Under the pieces are notes generated by a model. It saw nothing but the letters and a program-made list of their open reading frames with translations, ran no database searches and was not told the origin of the DNA. This document shows positions 41,910 through 51,409 of a stretch of 64,000 bases of DNA, one piece after another. Positions within the stretch are counted from its first letter, which is position 1, and each line of letters begins with the position of its first letter. The translations under genes and the position numbers were made by a program. Source of the stretch: Paractinoplanes toevensis (GTDB lineage Bacteria; Actinomycetota; Actinomycetes; Mycobacteriales; Micromonosporaceae); contig NZ_BOQN01000145.1 of NCBI RefSeq assembly GCF_018332695.1, positions 20,362 to 84,361 on the forward strand, written 5' to 3'.

Positions 41910-44900
41910 TCAGAGAACGGGACGCCCGTCGGTCAGCAACCGGTCCAGCTCATCCAGTACGTCGGACTGCTCCTTGTACTTCAACTCGATCAGCATCTCG
42001 CCCTTGCGGTCGAGCGCGCCCCACAGCCCGTAGTGGTCGGCGATCAGGAACGCCACCGGGTGGATCACCACGGCCGCGTGCGTCGGCTCGACGATCATCT
42101 GCCCGTTCCGGTCCACCACCCCGAACCGCTCGCCCACGTCCACCACGGCCAGGCCCTCGTCGGTGAAACCCTCGATCGGCCCGCCGGACACCAGCGGCGT
42201 CCGGAACCCCTGGAACCGCGGCTGCACCACGACCCGCCCGTGCCGGTCGATCGCACCCCAGCCGCCCCGCCGGATCAGCGCCAGCCCGTGATGGAACGGC
42301 TTCGCGTCCTCGAACCCGCCCGGCACGATCAGCCGGTTCTGCCGGTCGATCGCATACCAGCCGCCCGCTTCGTCCCGGGACACCCAGGCCAGCCCGTCGG
42401 CGAACCGCTCGGCCGCCCGGTACCCCGACGACGCGTCGATCACGACGTCACCGGCCAGGTCGATCAGCTCCCAGGCCGGCGACTCCGGCCGGCGCACCCA
42501 GGCCAGCCCGTCCGCGAACGGCTGGGCCTGTGCGTACCGCGGCGGCACCGCGCCGACGTAGCCCCACAGCCCCGACCGCTCGTCCCGGATCGGCCGCGGC
42601 GGCTCGGTGCGGCCCAGGATCTCGTCCCGGGTCCGCGGATAGGGACCCCACTCGCCGCCCCGGGTGTGCCGGAAAATCGTGTCGAGGGCCAGCTCGATCC
42701 GCTCCACCAGGTCCGGGTCGGCGCCCTTGCGCAGATCCAGCGCCGTCTCGAAGTGGTTCATCGCCTCGAGATAGCGTCCCTGATCGAAGGCCGACCGCCC
42801 GGCCAACTCGTGCACCTCGGCCCGCAGCCGCGACGGCAACTCCGGCGAACTGGCCTCCGCGTAGAGCAGATCGGCCTCCGCGAACTCACCCTTCCACTGC
42901 AGCACATGCCCGAGCCGGGCCTGCACGATCGCGGTCCGCCGCAGCTCACCGGTGGCCTGAGCGTGCGCGAGCGCCTGCCGCCCGTCGGCCTCGGCCGCGT
43001 CCAGCTCACCGAGCAGCCGCTGAGCCACCGCCCGCAGCCCGAGCAGCCGGGCCCGCACGGCGTCCCGCTCGGCGTACTCCAGCTTGTCGGTCAGCCGATC
43101 CACCACGACCCACATCGGATCCGGCTCGTCGATCTCCTCCCGCAGCGTCTCCGGATCGAACGACCACGGATAGGCCGCGAGCACCTGCTCCGGATCCCCC
43201 CGCCGAGCCTTCGCGTCGATCGCGGCCCGCTGCCGGATCGGCGCACGCTTGGCCGGGACCGCTTCCGCCGGGTCGCTGCCAGCCGCACCAGCAGAGGCCG
43301 CGACCAGGGCGTCGGCCGCGCTCTCCGAGGCGTCCTCCGCCGAGTCGGCGGTTTCGCCCTTCGGAGGTACGGCGTCGGGCTCCCCCGCCGAACCACCCGG
43401 TCCCGCGGTCTCGGTCACCCCGGAACTCACCGCCGCGGGAACGACCGCCCCAGCTTCACCACCAGGTTCCGCGCCAACCGATTTGTCCGACCCGGTCGGG
43501 TCGGCGGGGTTTGCTTCGCCAACGCCATCCGCCGCCGGCCCCGGTCCGGCGTCCACGCCGGGCTCGTCGACGGCCCCGGCCCCGGCGCCCGAGACGGACG
43601 CGGTTCCGCTCGCCGGCTCGGCTTGGGTCTGCGGCTCAGCTTGGGTCTGCGGCTCAGCTTGGGTCTGGGGTTCGGCTTGGCCCCGTGGCTCGGCATGCGT
43701 CTGCGGCTCAGCTTGGGTCCGGGGTTCGGCCGGGTCCCGTGGCTCGGCTTGGGTCTGGGGTTCGCCTTGTGCCCGCGACTCGGCCGGTGCCTGCGACTCG
43801 ACTTCGGTCCGCAGTTCGGCGCGCGACTCAGTTCGGGTCTGTGATTCGGGTTGACCTTGGTATTCGGGCTGGTCTGGGGACTTGAGATGGCCTTGCGGCT
43901 CAAGCCGGGCCGGCGGCTCGGGTTCCGCTTCGGGGTCAGCGGAGGCTTCGGCCTTGGCGACGGTCTCGGCCCGAGATCCGGGCTCAGGCCGGAGTTCGGC
44001 CGGCGGTTCGGGTTGGGCTTTCGACGTGAGATGGGTCTGCGGTTCGCGTTCGGCGTCCGTCTCGAATTCGGCTGCGGGCTCGGCCGCGGTCTTGATCTCG
44101 ATGTCTGGCTTCGGCTCGGCCGGGGTTTCCGGCGCGGGCGCCGACCATGCGTCCGTGGCAGCCGGCGCGGCGGCGAAGGACGACTCGATAGCCGGTTGCT
44201 CCGGGTCGACGGCGATCGGCCGGTCGGCCGGGAGGGCGACCTCGGCCTCGACCCACATAGCGTCGACCGGCTCGATGTCGACGAGCTCCGCCTCAATCGG
44301 TTCGGCATCGTCCAGTTCAGGCTGGCCGTAGGCGGAGCTCACCGGCCGCACGCTGATCGGTGCCGCGCTGATCGGTGCTGCGCTGACCTGCGTCGTGCTG
44401 ATCGGTTCGGTGCCCGGAGCCGAGCTGACGGGTGTGGCGCTCACGGGTGTGGCGCTGATCGGTGTGGCGCTGACCGGTGTGGCGCTCACGGGTGTGGCGC
44501 TGACCGGTGTGGCGCTCACGGGTGTAGCGCTGACCGGTGTGGCGCTCACGGGCGTGGCGCTGACCGGCGTGGCGCTGACCGGGCTCGTGCTGAATGGTGT
44601 CGCGCTGGTCGGCCGCATGCCGAACGACGTCTCACCGGCCGGCCGCACGTCGAACGGCGTGAAGTCCGACGGCGCGGCGCTGACCGGCGTATTGCTCGGC
44701 GGCGATCCGTAGGGCGAGAAGCCGATGGTCTCGGGCTCGACCGGGGTGGCACTGACCGGGCCGCTGCGCGGGTGGTCGAACGACGAGAAGTCGATCGGCT
44801 CGGCGTCGGCCGGGATGGCACTGGTCGGGGCCGCGCCGACCGGGCTGTCGCTGAGCGGGGCCTCGAAGGAAGCGGAGCCGGCAGGCTCGGCGCTGGTCGG

Positions 44901-47837
44901 GGTGGCGCTGACCGGGTCGCTGCTGTGCGGGTCCTCGAACGGCGAGATGCTGGTGGGCTCGGCGCTGGTTGGGGTCGCGCTGACCGGGTCGCTGCTGTGC
45001 GGGTCCTCGAACGGCGAGATGCTGGTGGGCTCGGCGGTGGTTGGGGTCGCGCTGACCGGGTCGCTGCTGTGCGGGTCCTCGAACGGCGAGATGCTGGTGG
45101 GCTCGGCGCTGGTCGGCGTTGCGCTGGCCGGGTCGAACGGCGAGCGCTCGGGCCCGGCGGGAGTGGCGCTGGTCGGCGTGCTGCCGTAAGGGTGGTCGAA
45201 CGACGAGGAGCTGGTGGGCTCGGCGCCGGCCGACGTGCCGCTGGTCGGGGTCGCGCTGACCGGGGTGCTGCTCGGCCAGGTCTCGACCGACGCGAACTCG
45301 GTGGGCTCCCGCTCTGCCGGGGCGGCACTCAGCGGCGTCGCGCTGACGGGCGCGGCGCTGACCGGAGTTGCCGGAAGCGACTCGGCGCCTGCGTCCTCGG
45401 CCGGCTCCGGGCCGGTGCCGGACGGAGTCACGATCGGGTGTGAACCGGTGCCGGGGACGAACCAGCTCTGCTTGGCGGGCACGCCGCTGACCGGGGCGTC
45501 CTCGCCGGCGGACTCGTTGGGGTCCGGGGACTGCTCCGGCGCCGCAGCGGCCGGTGCGGCGGAGACCGGCGGTGCCGAAACCGGCGAGGCCGAGGCGGGA
45601 ACGGCCGACGCCGGTACGCCGGACACCGGCGCGGTCTCCACCGGGTCGAGCGGCACCTGCGTGGGCGCTCCGAGGCCGCTCATCGAAAGCAGCCAGCCCA
45701 GGCCGTGGCCCTCGGGCTCGGGCACCGGCGGGACGGTCTCCGGCTCCGGTGCGGCGGGCGTGGCACTGCGCGCCCAGGCCGACTCGGCCCAGTTCGGCTC
45801 GGGCTCGGTGCTGGTGGCGGGCGGAGCCGTGACCGGTTCGACCCCGGAACCCGCGGTCGGTCCGTCCGGCAGCGTGAACGCCGCGTCGGCCGGGGCGTAG
45901 GCGTGTTCCTCCGGCACGGAGTATGGCTGCGCGGTGGTCGGCCGGACCGCACCGAACCGCGCCTCGCCGGCGGCGGCGTAACCGGCCTGCGGCGGGAACG
46001 GGAAACCGTCGTTCGGCACCGGCCCACCCGTGACCGGCCGCGAAACCGGCGGGGGCGGGTAGGCGTGCTCGGCAGCAGGCGCGGAAATCGGCTGGGTCTG
46101 GTCGACCGCGGGCCCGGCGACCGGCCGCGGGTAGGCCTGCTCATCGCCGGACGCAGCCACCGGCCGGCCCTGCTCGGCCCCGGACGCCGAGACCGGCGGC
46201 TGATAGGCGCGGTCGGCAGACGAAGCCGAGACCGGCGGTACGTAGGCGCGGTCCGACGCGGGCGGGGGGACCGGCGGCGGCGAGCCGTGCTGGGCGGCCG
46301 GTGCGGAGACCGGTCGTGGGTAGCCCTGGTCTGCCGCCGGTGCGGAGACCGGTCGTGGGTAGGCGCGGTCGGTCCCGGGGGTGACCGGCGGCGGGTAGCC
46401 GTGGTTGGCCGCCGGTGCGGAGACGGGCCGCGGATTGCCGTGGTCGACTGCCGGAGCGGGCACGGGTCGCGGTTGGGCCTGGTTGGCCGCTGGTGCCGAG
46501 ACCGGCCGGTAGGCGTGGTCGGGCGCGGGTGCGGACACCGGCCGTGGGTGCGTCTGGTCGCCGGCGGGTGCGGACACCGGCCGGGGGTAGGCGCCGGCGT
46601 CGGACGGTCCCATCTGGCCGGGGCCGGAGACCGGGCGGGCCTGGCCGGGCACGGCGGGGTACACCGGCGACGGCGACGCCTGCGACGGGGTGACCCGGGT
46701 CGGCTGCGGTGCCGGGCGTGCAGGTGCGGGGCTGCCGACCTCGGGCGCGGGCCGCAGGTCGAACGGTGCGTCGGTGCGGCGGCCGGCCGGGTGGACCTCC
46801 GGGCGGGCCGGGAAGGCGTCCGCGGGTGCGGGGCGGGCACTGCCGTATACGCCGGGATTGGCGGCCGGTGACACCGGACGTGGGCCCGCGACCGGTCGCG
46901 GCTCCTGGTAGGGCGGGCGCGCCGCGCCGTACATGTGGGGGCCCTGCGGCCGCCCACCGGCCAGCGACACGGACTGAGACGGCCCGGACTGCGGCGCCGC
47001 GGACTGCGGATGCCCCTGCGGCGTCTGTGCCCGCGGGTCGCGGTGCTGCTGCGGGTCGCGATGGGGTTGCGCCTCGCGCTGAGGATCGCGGTACTGCTGC
47101 TGCGGGTCGCGGAGCTGGTGCGCTTCGCGCTGCGGGTCACGGTACTGCTGGGCGTCGCGCTGCGGGTCGCGGTACTGCTGCGCATCGCGCTGCCCTTCGC
47201 GTTGCGCGTCGCGGTACTGCTGGGGGTCGCGGTACTGCTGAGCGTCGCGCTGGCCCTCGCGCTGCGGATCGCGGCGCTGCTGGGCGTCGCGCTGAGGGTC
47301 TCGCAACTGTTGCCCCTCGCGGTACTGCTGCGCGTCGCGGCGCTGCGGGGGCTGGTCGCGGAACGGGGGCTCGGGGGTGCCGGGGCGGCCGCCGTACGGG
47401 GGAACCGAGCCGCGCCGCTGGTCGGGCGCGGTGGGGCGACCCTGCTGGGGTGGGCGCCGCTCGTCGGTCAGGTGGTCGGGCATGGCCATCGGGCGGTTCC
47501 AGGACGGCTCGTCGCGCTGCTGCGGCGGCACCGCGCCGGCCGTGCGGGCCGCGTACCCGGAGCTGTCTCGGTTGAGGTTTTCCCGGCCCTGCGGCACGCG
47601 CGGGTCGTAGGTGCGCGGCTCGTCGCGCTGGACGGGCGTGTGGGTATATCGCTGCGGGGCCTCCGACGGCGGCTGCGTCGAGGCCTCGTAGACGGGGGTG
47701 CGCACGGCCTTGCGGCGGCCGGGATCGCCGGGGTAGCGCTGGCCGGGCAGCGGCTCCCACTCCCAGGTGATCTCGTAGACCCAGGCGGGCTCGTCGCCCC
47801 AGCGGTCGTCGCCGATCTGCGAGCTCCAGCCGTTCAT
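41910..47837 (-). CDS. Giant low-complexity protein with TPR-like and C-terminal WG-repeat domains (1975 aa)
   Basis: The ATG at 47837 gives 1975 residues; the open frame continues upstream to 48245 but that part looks untranslated. Residues 1-40 are a conserved-looking tryptophan-rich cap (AWVYEITWEWEPLPGQRYPG). About 40-1540 are Pro/Ala/Ser/Gln-rich and repetitive: DAQQYRDPQREG units, PRPVSAPA units, three 24-residue units, ten VSATP pentads, and AEPQTQ units. About 1545-1735 form TPR-like helices, and 1750-1975 hold five or six WG (KWG) repeats such as GLWGALDRKGEMLIE. No signal peptide or membrane segment, so it is probably a cytoplasmic scaffold. Function unknown. Confidence 0.8.
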   Translation of the reverse strand: MNGWSSQIGDDRWGDEPAWVYEITWEWEPLPGQRYPGDPGRRKAVRTPVYEASTQPPSEAPQRYTHTPVQRDEPRTYDPRVPQGRENLNRDSSGYAARTAGAVPPQQRDEPSWNRPMAMPDHLTDERRPPQQGRPTAPDQRRGSVPPYGGRPGTPEPPFRDQPPQRRDAQQYREGQQLRDPQRDAQQRRDPQREGQRDAQQYRDPQQYRDAQREGQRDAQQYRDPQRDAQQYRDPQREAHQLRDPQQQYRDPQREAQPHRDPQQHRDPRAQTPQGHPQSAAPQSGPSQSVSLAGGRPQGPHMYGAARPPYQEPRPVAGPRPVSPAANPGVYGSARPAPADAFPARPEVHPAGRRTDAPFDLRPAPEVGSPAPARPAPQPTRVTPSQASPSPVYPAVPGQARPVSGPGQMGPSDAGAYPRPVSAPAGDQTHPRPVSAPAPDHAYRPVSAPAANQAQPRPVPAPAVDHGNPRPVSAPAANHGYPPPVTPGTDRAYPRPVSAPAADQGYPRPVSAPAAQHGSPPPVPPPASDRAYVPPVSASSADRAYQPPVSASGAEQGRPVAASGDEQAYPRPVAGPAVDQTQPISAPAAEHAYPPPPVSRPVTGGPVPNDGFPFPPQAGYAAAGEARFGAVRPTTAQPYSVPEEHAYAPADAAFTLPDGPTAGSGVEPVTAPPATSTEPEPNWAESAWARSATPAAPEPETVPPVPEPEGHGLGWLLSMSGLGAPTQVPLDPVETAPVSGVPASAVPASASPVSAPPVSAAPAAAAPEQSPDPNESAGEDAPVSGVPAKQSWFVPGTGSHPIVTPSGTGPEPAEDAGAESLPATPVSAAPVSATPLSAAPAEREPTEFASVETWPSSTPVSATPTSGTSAGAEPTSSSSFDHPYGSTPTSATPAGPERSPFDPASATPTSAEPTSISPFEDPHSSDPVSATPTTAEPTSISPFEDPHSSDPVSATPTSAEPTSISPFEDPHSSDPVSATPTSAEPAGSASFEAPLSDSPVGAAPTSAIPADAEPIDFSSFDHPRSGPVSATPVEPETIGFSPYGSPPSNTPVSAAPSDFTPFDVRPAGETSFGMRPTSATPFSTSPVSATPVSATPVSATPVSATPVSATPVSATPVSATPVSATPISATPVSATPVSSAPGTEPISTTQVSAAPISAAPISVRPVSSAYGQPELDDAEPIEAELVDIEPVDAMWVEAEVALPADRPIAVDPEQPAIESSFAAAPAATDAWSAPAPETPAEPKPDIEIKTAAEPAAEFETDAEREPQTHLTSKAQPEPPAELRPEPGSRAETVAKAEASADPEAEPEPPARLEPQGHLKSPDQPEYQGQPESQTRTESRAELRTEVESQAPAESRAQGEPQTQAEPRDPAEPRTQAEPQTHAEPRGQAEPQTQAEPQTQAEPQTQAEPASGTASVSGAGAGAVDEPGVDAGPGPAADGVGEANPADPTGSDKSVGAEPGGEAGAVVPAAVSSGVTETAGPGGSAGEPDAVPPKGETADSAEDASESAADALVAASAGAAGSDPAEAVPAKRAPIRQRAAIDAKARRGDPEQVLAAYPWSFDPETLREEIDEPDPMWVVVDRLTDKLEYAERDAVRARLLGLRAVAQRLLGELDAAEADGRQALAHAQATGELRRTAIVQARLGHVLQWKGEFAEADLLYAEASSPELPSRLRAEVHELAGRSAFDQGRYLEAMNHFETALDLRKGADPDLVERIELALDTIFRHTRGGEWGPYPRTRDEILGRTEPPRPIRDERSGLWGYVGAVPPRYAQAQPFADGLAWVRRPESPAWELIDLAGDVVIDASSGYRAAERFADGLAWVSRDEAGGWYAIDRQNRLIVPGGFEDAKPFHHGLALIRRGGWGAIDRHGRVVVQPRFQGFRTPLVSGGPIEGFTDEGLAVVDVGERFGVVDRNGQMIVEPTHAAVVIHPVAFLIADHYGLWGALDRKGEMLIELKYKEQSDVLDELDRLLTDGRPVL
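43612..43770 (-). repeat. 18-bp-type repeats coding AEPQTQ units
   Basis: Within the giant gene, hexapeptide units of the form AEPQTQ or AEPRTQ recur about nine times, with 18-base periodicity and near-identical copies around 43612-43690. Confidence 0.75.
44424..44603 (-). repeat. 15-bp tandem repeat coding ten VSATP pentads
   Basis: Ten consecutive 15-base units at 44424-44573 (plus-strand form GCTGACCGGTGTGGC with small changes) continue as degenerate copies to 44603. They code VSATP pentads in the giant protein. No spacers, so it is not a CRISPR array. Confidence 0.9.
44886..45101 (-). repeat. Three 72-bp tandem repeats coding a 24-residue unit
   Basis: Nearly identical 72-base units begin at 44886, 44958 and 45030, with a partial copy from 45102. 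Each codes a 24-residue unit containing PTSISPFEDPHSSDPV. High identity at synonymous sites suggests recent duplication. Confidence 0.9.
47030..47345 (-). repeat. Gln/Arg/Asp-rich repeats near the N-terminus of the giant protein
   Basis: Units coding DAQQYRDPQREG and shorter RDPQ forms recur about a dozen times in irregular order. Confidence 0.8.
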
Positions 47838-47981
47838 CGGGCAGCCAACAGCAAGCCCGGCGATTGGCGACGCTCCGTCACGGTCAAGTCCACTTCTCGT
47901 GCGAAAAATGTGCGGTGGCCGTCCGGAGACCCGGGTAGAGTCTCCCGGCTCCACTGCGGGGTTTGGAAGGAGATTAACGGC

Positions 47982-48842
47982 GTGGACCGGATTGGCGCCA
48001 GCGTGCTGACGATCTCTCCCGGTCGTCCGTTTCGCGCTTCCGTAACTACTTTCGGTGCACTGGTGTGGTCGGGTTTCCGGCGCTACGCGACCTATCGGCA
48101 GGCCACCATAGCCGGATCGTTCACCAACATAGTCTTCGGCTTCCTTCGCTGCTACGTGCTCTTGGCCGTAGCGGCCGGCGCGGTGGGCAATCGCCCGGGC
48201 GGGTATGACGTCGAGCAGCTCGCCACGTACGTCTGGGTGGGTCAAGGATTACTCGCGGTGACCGGAATCTGGGGTTGGACCGAGCTGGCCGACCGGATCC
48301 GCACCGGTGACATCGCATCCGACCTGTTACGTCCGGTTCCTCCGGTCGTGTCGTACCTGGCGGCTGACCTGGGCCGTGCGCTGCACGGCACGCTCACCCG
48401 GTTCCTCGGTCCGGTGCTGGTCGGCCTGCTGTTCTTTCCGCTGGCGAGCCCGCACCGGTGGCAGACGTTCCCGCTGTTCGTCCTGTCGGTCGGCCTGGCC
48501 GTCCTGGGGAGTTTCGGCTGCCGTTTCCTGGTCAACGCGACCGCCTACTGGCTGCAGGACGCCCGTGGGCCGCAGATGCTGTGGACGCTCGGCTCGGGCG
48601 TGCTGGCCGGCCTGTACTTCCCGCTGCGCCTGCTGCCGGAGTGGCTGACGGTGACGCTGTGGGTCGCCACCCCGCTGCCGGGCCTGCTGCAGACCCCGCT
48701 GGACGTCCTGGTGGAGCGCGATTCGCCGGCCTTGCAGGCCGGCCTGGTCGCCCTGCAGGCGATCTGGGCGGTGCTGCTCCTGTGGCTGGCCAGCGTTGTG
48801 CAGCGGCGGGCCGAACGCAAGCTGGTGGTGCAGGGTGGGTGA
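47982..48842 (+). CDS. ABC-2 family exporter permease 1 (DUF990/COG4587-like)
   Basis: A 286-residue membrane protein with six hydrophobic segments and the family signature RIRTGDIASDLLRPVPPVVSY in the first large loop. The GTG at 47982 has AAGGAG about 9 bases upstream. It is the first gene of an exporter operon; two further subunits and two glycoside hydrolases follow. The promoter must lie in the 144 bases separating it from the divergent giant gene; a TAGAGT at 47937-47942 could be the -10 site. Substrate unknown. Confidence 0.85.
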   Translation: MDRIGASVLTISPGRPFRASVTTFGALVWSGFRRYATYRQATIAGSFTNIVFGFLRCYVLLAVAAGAVGNRPGGYDVEQLATYVWVGQGLLAVTGIWGWTELADRIRTGDIASDLLRPVPPVVSYLAADLGRALHGTLTRFLGPVLVGLLFFPLASPHRWQTFPLFVLSVGLAVLGSFGCRFLVNATAYWLQDARGPQMLWTLGSGVLAGLYFPLRLLPEWLTVTLWVATPLPGLLQTPLDVLVERDSPALQAGLVALQAIWAVLLLWLASVVQRRAERKLVVQGG

Positions 48843-49635
48843 GCTGCGGGCGTACGCCGCGCTGGCCGGCGGGAAATGGCGGTCGATGCTCTCCTACCGG
48901 GCGTCGTTCGCGGCCGAGCTGCTGAGCAACGTGGGCGCCACCGTCCTCGACGTGGTCACCGTGTTCGTCCTGTTCCGGGCGACCGCTCAGATCGGCGGGT
49001 TCACGCTGGCCGAGGCGATCCTGATGACCGGACTGACCGCGTTCGGTTTCGTGCTGGCCGACATGACCGTCGGCAACATCGACGACCTGAAGAGGTATGT
49101 CCGTACGGGGCAGCTGGACACCATGCTGACCCGTCCGCTGCCGGTGCTGCCGCAGCTGGTCTTCACCGATCTGCCGCTGCGCAAGCTGCTGCGGCTGGGG
49201 TTCGGGGCGACCATCTACGGCATCGCGCTGGCCGTGAACGACGTCGACTGGACGGTCGCCCGGGTGCTGCTGGCCGCGGTGGTGCCGGTCGGGGCCGCGC
49301 TGTTCTTCGGGGCGATCTTCGTGCTGACCGCGAGCTTCGCGTTCTGGTGGGTCGAGTCGGGGGAGATCGGGAACGGTTTCACCTACGGCGGGCGGGACTT
49401 CACGTCGTACCCGATCACGGTTTACAGCAATTGGTTCCGGGACCTGTTCGCGTACACCCTGGGCTTTGGTTTTGTCGCCTATCAGCCGGCGCTGGCGCTG
49501 CTCGGCCGGACCGACCCGCTGGGGTTGCCGGCCTGGGCCGGCTATGTCTCCCCGCTGGTCGCGCTCCCGGCGGTGGCGATCGCCACCGCGGTGTGGCGCA
49601 CCGGCATCCGCCACTACCGGAGTACGGGTTCATGA
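48835..49635 (+). CDS. ABC-2 family exporter permease 2 (COG3694-like)
   Basis: A 266-residue membrane protein, second half of a heterodimeric permease. It has the matching loop YVRTGQLDTMLTRPLPVLPQL and about six hydrophobic segments. The GTG lies 8 bases inside the preceding gene, and its stop overlaps the ATPase start (ATGA), so all three subunits are coupled. Confidence 0.85.
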   Translation: MGELRAYAALAGGKWRSMLSYRASFAAELLSNVGATVLDVVTVFVLFRATAQIGGFTLAEAILMTGLTAFGFVLADMTVGNIDDLKRYVRTGQLDTMLTRPLPVLPQLVFTDLPLRKLLRLGFGATIYGIALAVNDVDWTVARVLLAAVVPVGAALFFGAIFVLTASFAFWWVESGEIGNGFTYGGRDFTSYPITVYSNWFRDLFAYTLGFGFVAYQPALALLGRTDPLGLPAWAGYVSPLVALPAVAIATAVWRTGIRHYRSTGS

Positions 49636-50582
49636 TTCGGATGCGGGAACTGCGCAAGGACTTCACGGTACGGGTGAAGGCGGGGCGCCTGCGCCGGACG
49701 AAACGCACGGTGTCGGCGGTCGACGGGATCGACCTGACCATCGAGCCGGGGGAGATGGTCGGCTACATCGGCCCGAACGGCGCCGGCAAGTCGACCACCC
49801 TGAAGATGCTGACCGGCGTGCTCGCGCCGAGCTCGGGGGAGGTGTCGGTGTTCGGGCTGACCCCGGTGCCGCAGCGCACCCGGCTGGCCCTGCGCATCGG
49901 CGTGGTGTTCGGGCAGCGGTCGCAGCTGTGGTGGGACCTGCCGCTGGGTGAGTCGTTCCGGCTGTTGCGGCACATCTACCGGGTGCCGCCGGCCGAGCAC
50001 GAGACCCGCCTGCGCCGGTGCCGTGACCTGCTGGATCTCGATGAGTTCCTGGACACACCGGTCCGGCAATTGTCGCTGGGCCAGCGGATGCGTGGTGAGC
50101 TGACCGCGGCACTCCTGCACGGGCCGCGGGTGCTGTTCCTCGACGAACCGACGATCGGACTGGACGTGGTGAGCAAGCAGGCGGTGCGGTCGTTCCTGGC
50201 CGAGCTGGGCGCGTCCGGGGACGTGACGCTGGTGCTGACCACGCACGATCTGGCCGACATCGAGCGGCTGTGCGACCGGCTGGTGGTGATCGACCACGGG
50301 CGGGTGGTCCACGACGGCAGCATCGAGGCGCTGCACGCCCGGTACGGGTCCCGGCGGAGCCTCGTCGTCGATCTCGACGAGCCGCTGCCGCCGGATTTCG
50401 CGCTGCCGGGTGCCACCGTGACGGGCAGCGCCGCGGACGGCCACCGGGTGACCTTCGCGCTGGACGGCACGTCGGCCGGTACGGCGGTCGCCGGGCTGGT
50501 GGCGGTGGCCTCGGTGCGGGACCTCTCGGTCGTGGAACCGGACATCGAGGACGTCGTGGCCCGTCTGTACCAGGCGGGCTGA
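49632..50582 (+). CDS. ABC exporter ATP-binding protein (COG4586-like)
   Basis: A 316-residue ATPase with an N-terminal extension (KAGRLRRTKRTVSAVDGI) typical of COG4586. Walker A is GPNGAGKS, the signature is LSLGQRMRGELTAALL (a Q in place of the usual G after SLG is normal for this group), Walker B is VLFLDEPTIGLD and the switch is TTHDL. It energises the two permeases. Its TGA overlaps the ATG of the GH16 gene (TGATG), so export and hydrolase synthesis are linked. Confidence 0.9.
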   Translation: MIRMRELRKDFTVRVKAGRLRRTKRTVSAVDGIDLTIEPGEMVGYIGPNGAGKSTTLKMLTGVLAPSSGEVSVFGLTPVPQRTRLALRIGVVFGQRSQLWWDLPLGESFRLLRHIYRVPPAEHETRLRRCRDLLDLDEFLDTPVRQLSLGQRMRGELTAALLHGPRVLFLDEPTIGLDVVSKQAVRSFLAELGASGDVTLVLTTHDLADIERLCDRLVVIDHGRVVHDGSIEALHARYGSRRSLVVDLDEPLPPDFALPGATVTGSAADGHRVTFALDGTSAGTAVAGLVAVASVRDLSVVEPDIEDVVARLYQAG

Positions 50583-51391
50583 TGGTAAAGATCCTGATCG
50601 CCGTCGTGCTGGCCGTCGCCGCTGTCGTGTCCAACGGTTCGGCGGCGCCGGACGCCGTCCGGATCATCACCTTCGACGGCCCGGCCGGTTCGCCGATCGA
50701 CCCGGCGGTGTGGAACCACGAGACCGGCGGCGGCGGGTGGGGCAACGGCGAGCTGGAGACGTACACCGACAGCGCCGAGAACTCGTACGTCGACGGCCGC
50801 GGCCACCTGCGGATCACGGCGTACCGGACCGGCACCGGCTTCACCAGCGCGCGGATCACCACCCAGGGCAAGGTGGAGGTGCGGCCCGGCTCCTACGTCG
50901 AGGCTTCGATCACCGCGCCGGTCGGCGCCGGGGTGTGGCCGGCCTTCTGGACGATCGGCACCGACATCGGCGAGGTCGGCTGGCCGGCCTGCGGTGAGCT
51001 GGACATCTTCGAGGGCACCGGTGCCACCCCGACGAAGGCGCACGTGGCTGCCCACATGGCCACAACGGCCAATTCCAAGACCGACAAATCGTACGGCTGG
51101 GGAGACCCGGGTGGCACCACCGACGTCGGCAGTTCCCTCGCGGCCGGGCCGCACCGCTTCGGCGTCTACTTCGACGACCGGATCGTCCGCTTCTACCTCG
51201 ACCGCAAGCCGACCATGACGCTGCGGGCCTCGGACGCGCTGCGGTCCGGCCGCTCGTGGCCGTTCGGCAAGCCGCAATACCTGATTCTCAATGTGGCGAT
51301 CGACGGCGAGACCGACAATTCCAGCACGGTGTTCCCACGCACCATGACCGTCAGCCCGATCGTGATCCGGCCGGGCGGTGTGCCGTTCTGA
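50582..51391 (+). CDS. Secreted GH16 family glycoside hydrolase
   Basis: A 269-residue exported beta-glucanase-like enzyme with a short signal peptide (MVKILIAVVLAVAAVVSNGSA). The jelly-roll carries the GH16 catalytic motif GELDIFEG with nucleophile Glu139, Asp141 and acid/base Glu144, and WNHETGGGGWGNGELETYT as the substrate-facing segment. Relatives cut beta-1,3- or mixed-linkage glucans; the exact linkage is not readable. It starts within the stop of the ABC ATPase gene. Confidence 0.88.
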   Translation: MVKILIAVVLAVAAVVSNGSAAPDAVRIITFDGPAGSPIDPAVWNHETGGGGWGNGELETYTDSAENSYVDGRGHLRITAYRTGTGFTSARITTQGKVEVRPGSYVEASITAPVGAGVWPAFWTIGTDIGEVGWPACGELDIFEGTGATPTKAHVAAHMATTANSKTDKSYGWGDPGGTTDVGSSLAAGPHRFGVYFDDRIVRFYLDRKPTMTLRASDALRSGRSWPFGKPQYLILNVAIDGETDNSSTVFPRTMTVSPIVIRPGGVPF

Positions 51392-51409
51392 CCAGGTGAG
51401 AGGAGCCCC

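Noticed and set aside
44424..45101. CRISPR-like array
   Set aside because: Units are contiguous with no unique spacers, in frame within a coding region, and no cas genes are near.
43851..45443. Long plus-strand frames with TGVAL-type repeats
   Set aside because: They are antisense reflections of the VSATP and 24-residue repeats in the giant protein.
47838..48245. N-terminal extension of the giant WG-repeat gene to 48245
   Set aside because: It runs through the promoter and 5' part of the divergent permease gene and has no coding character; the ATG at 47837 starts a sensible protein.
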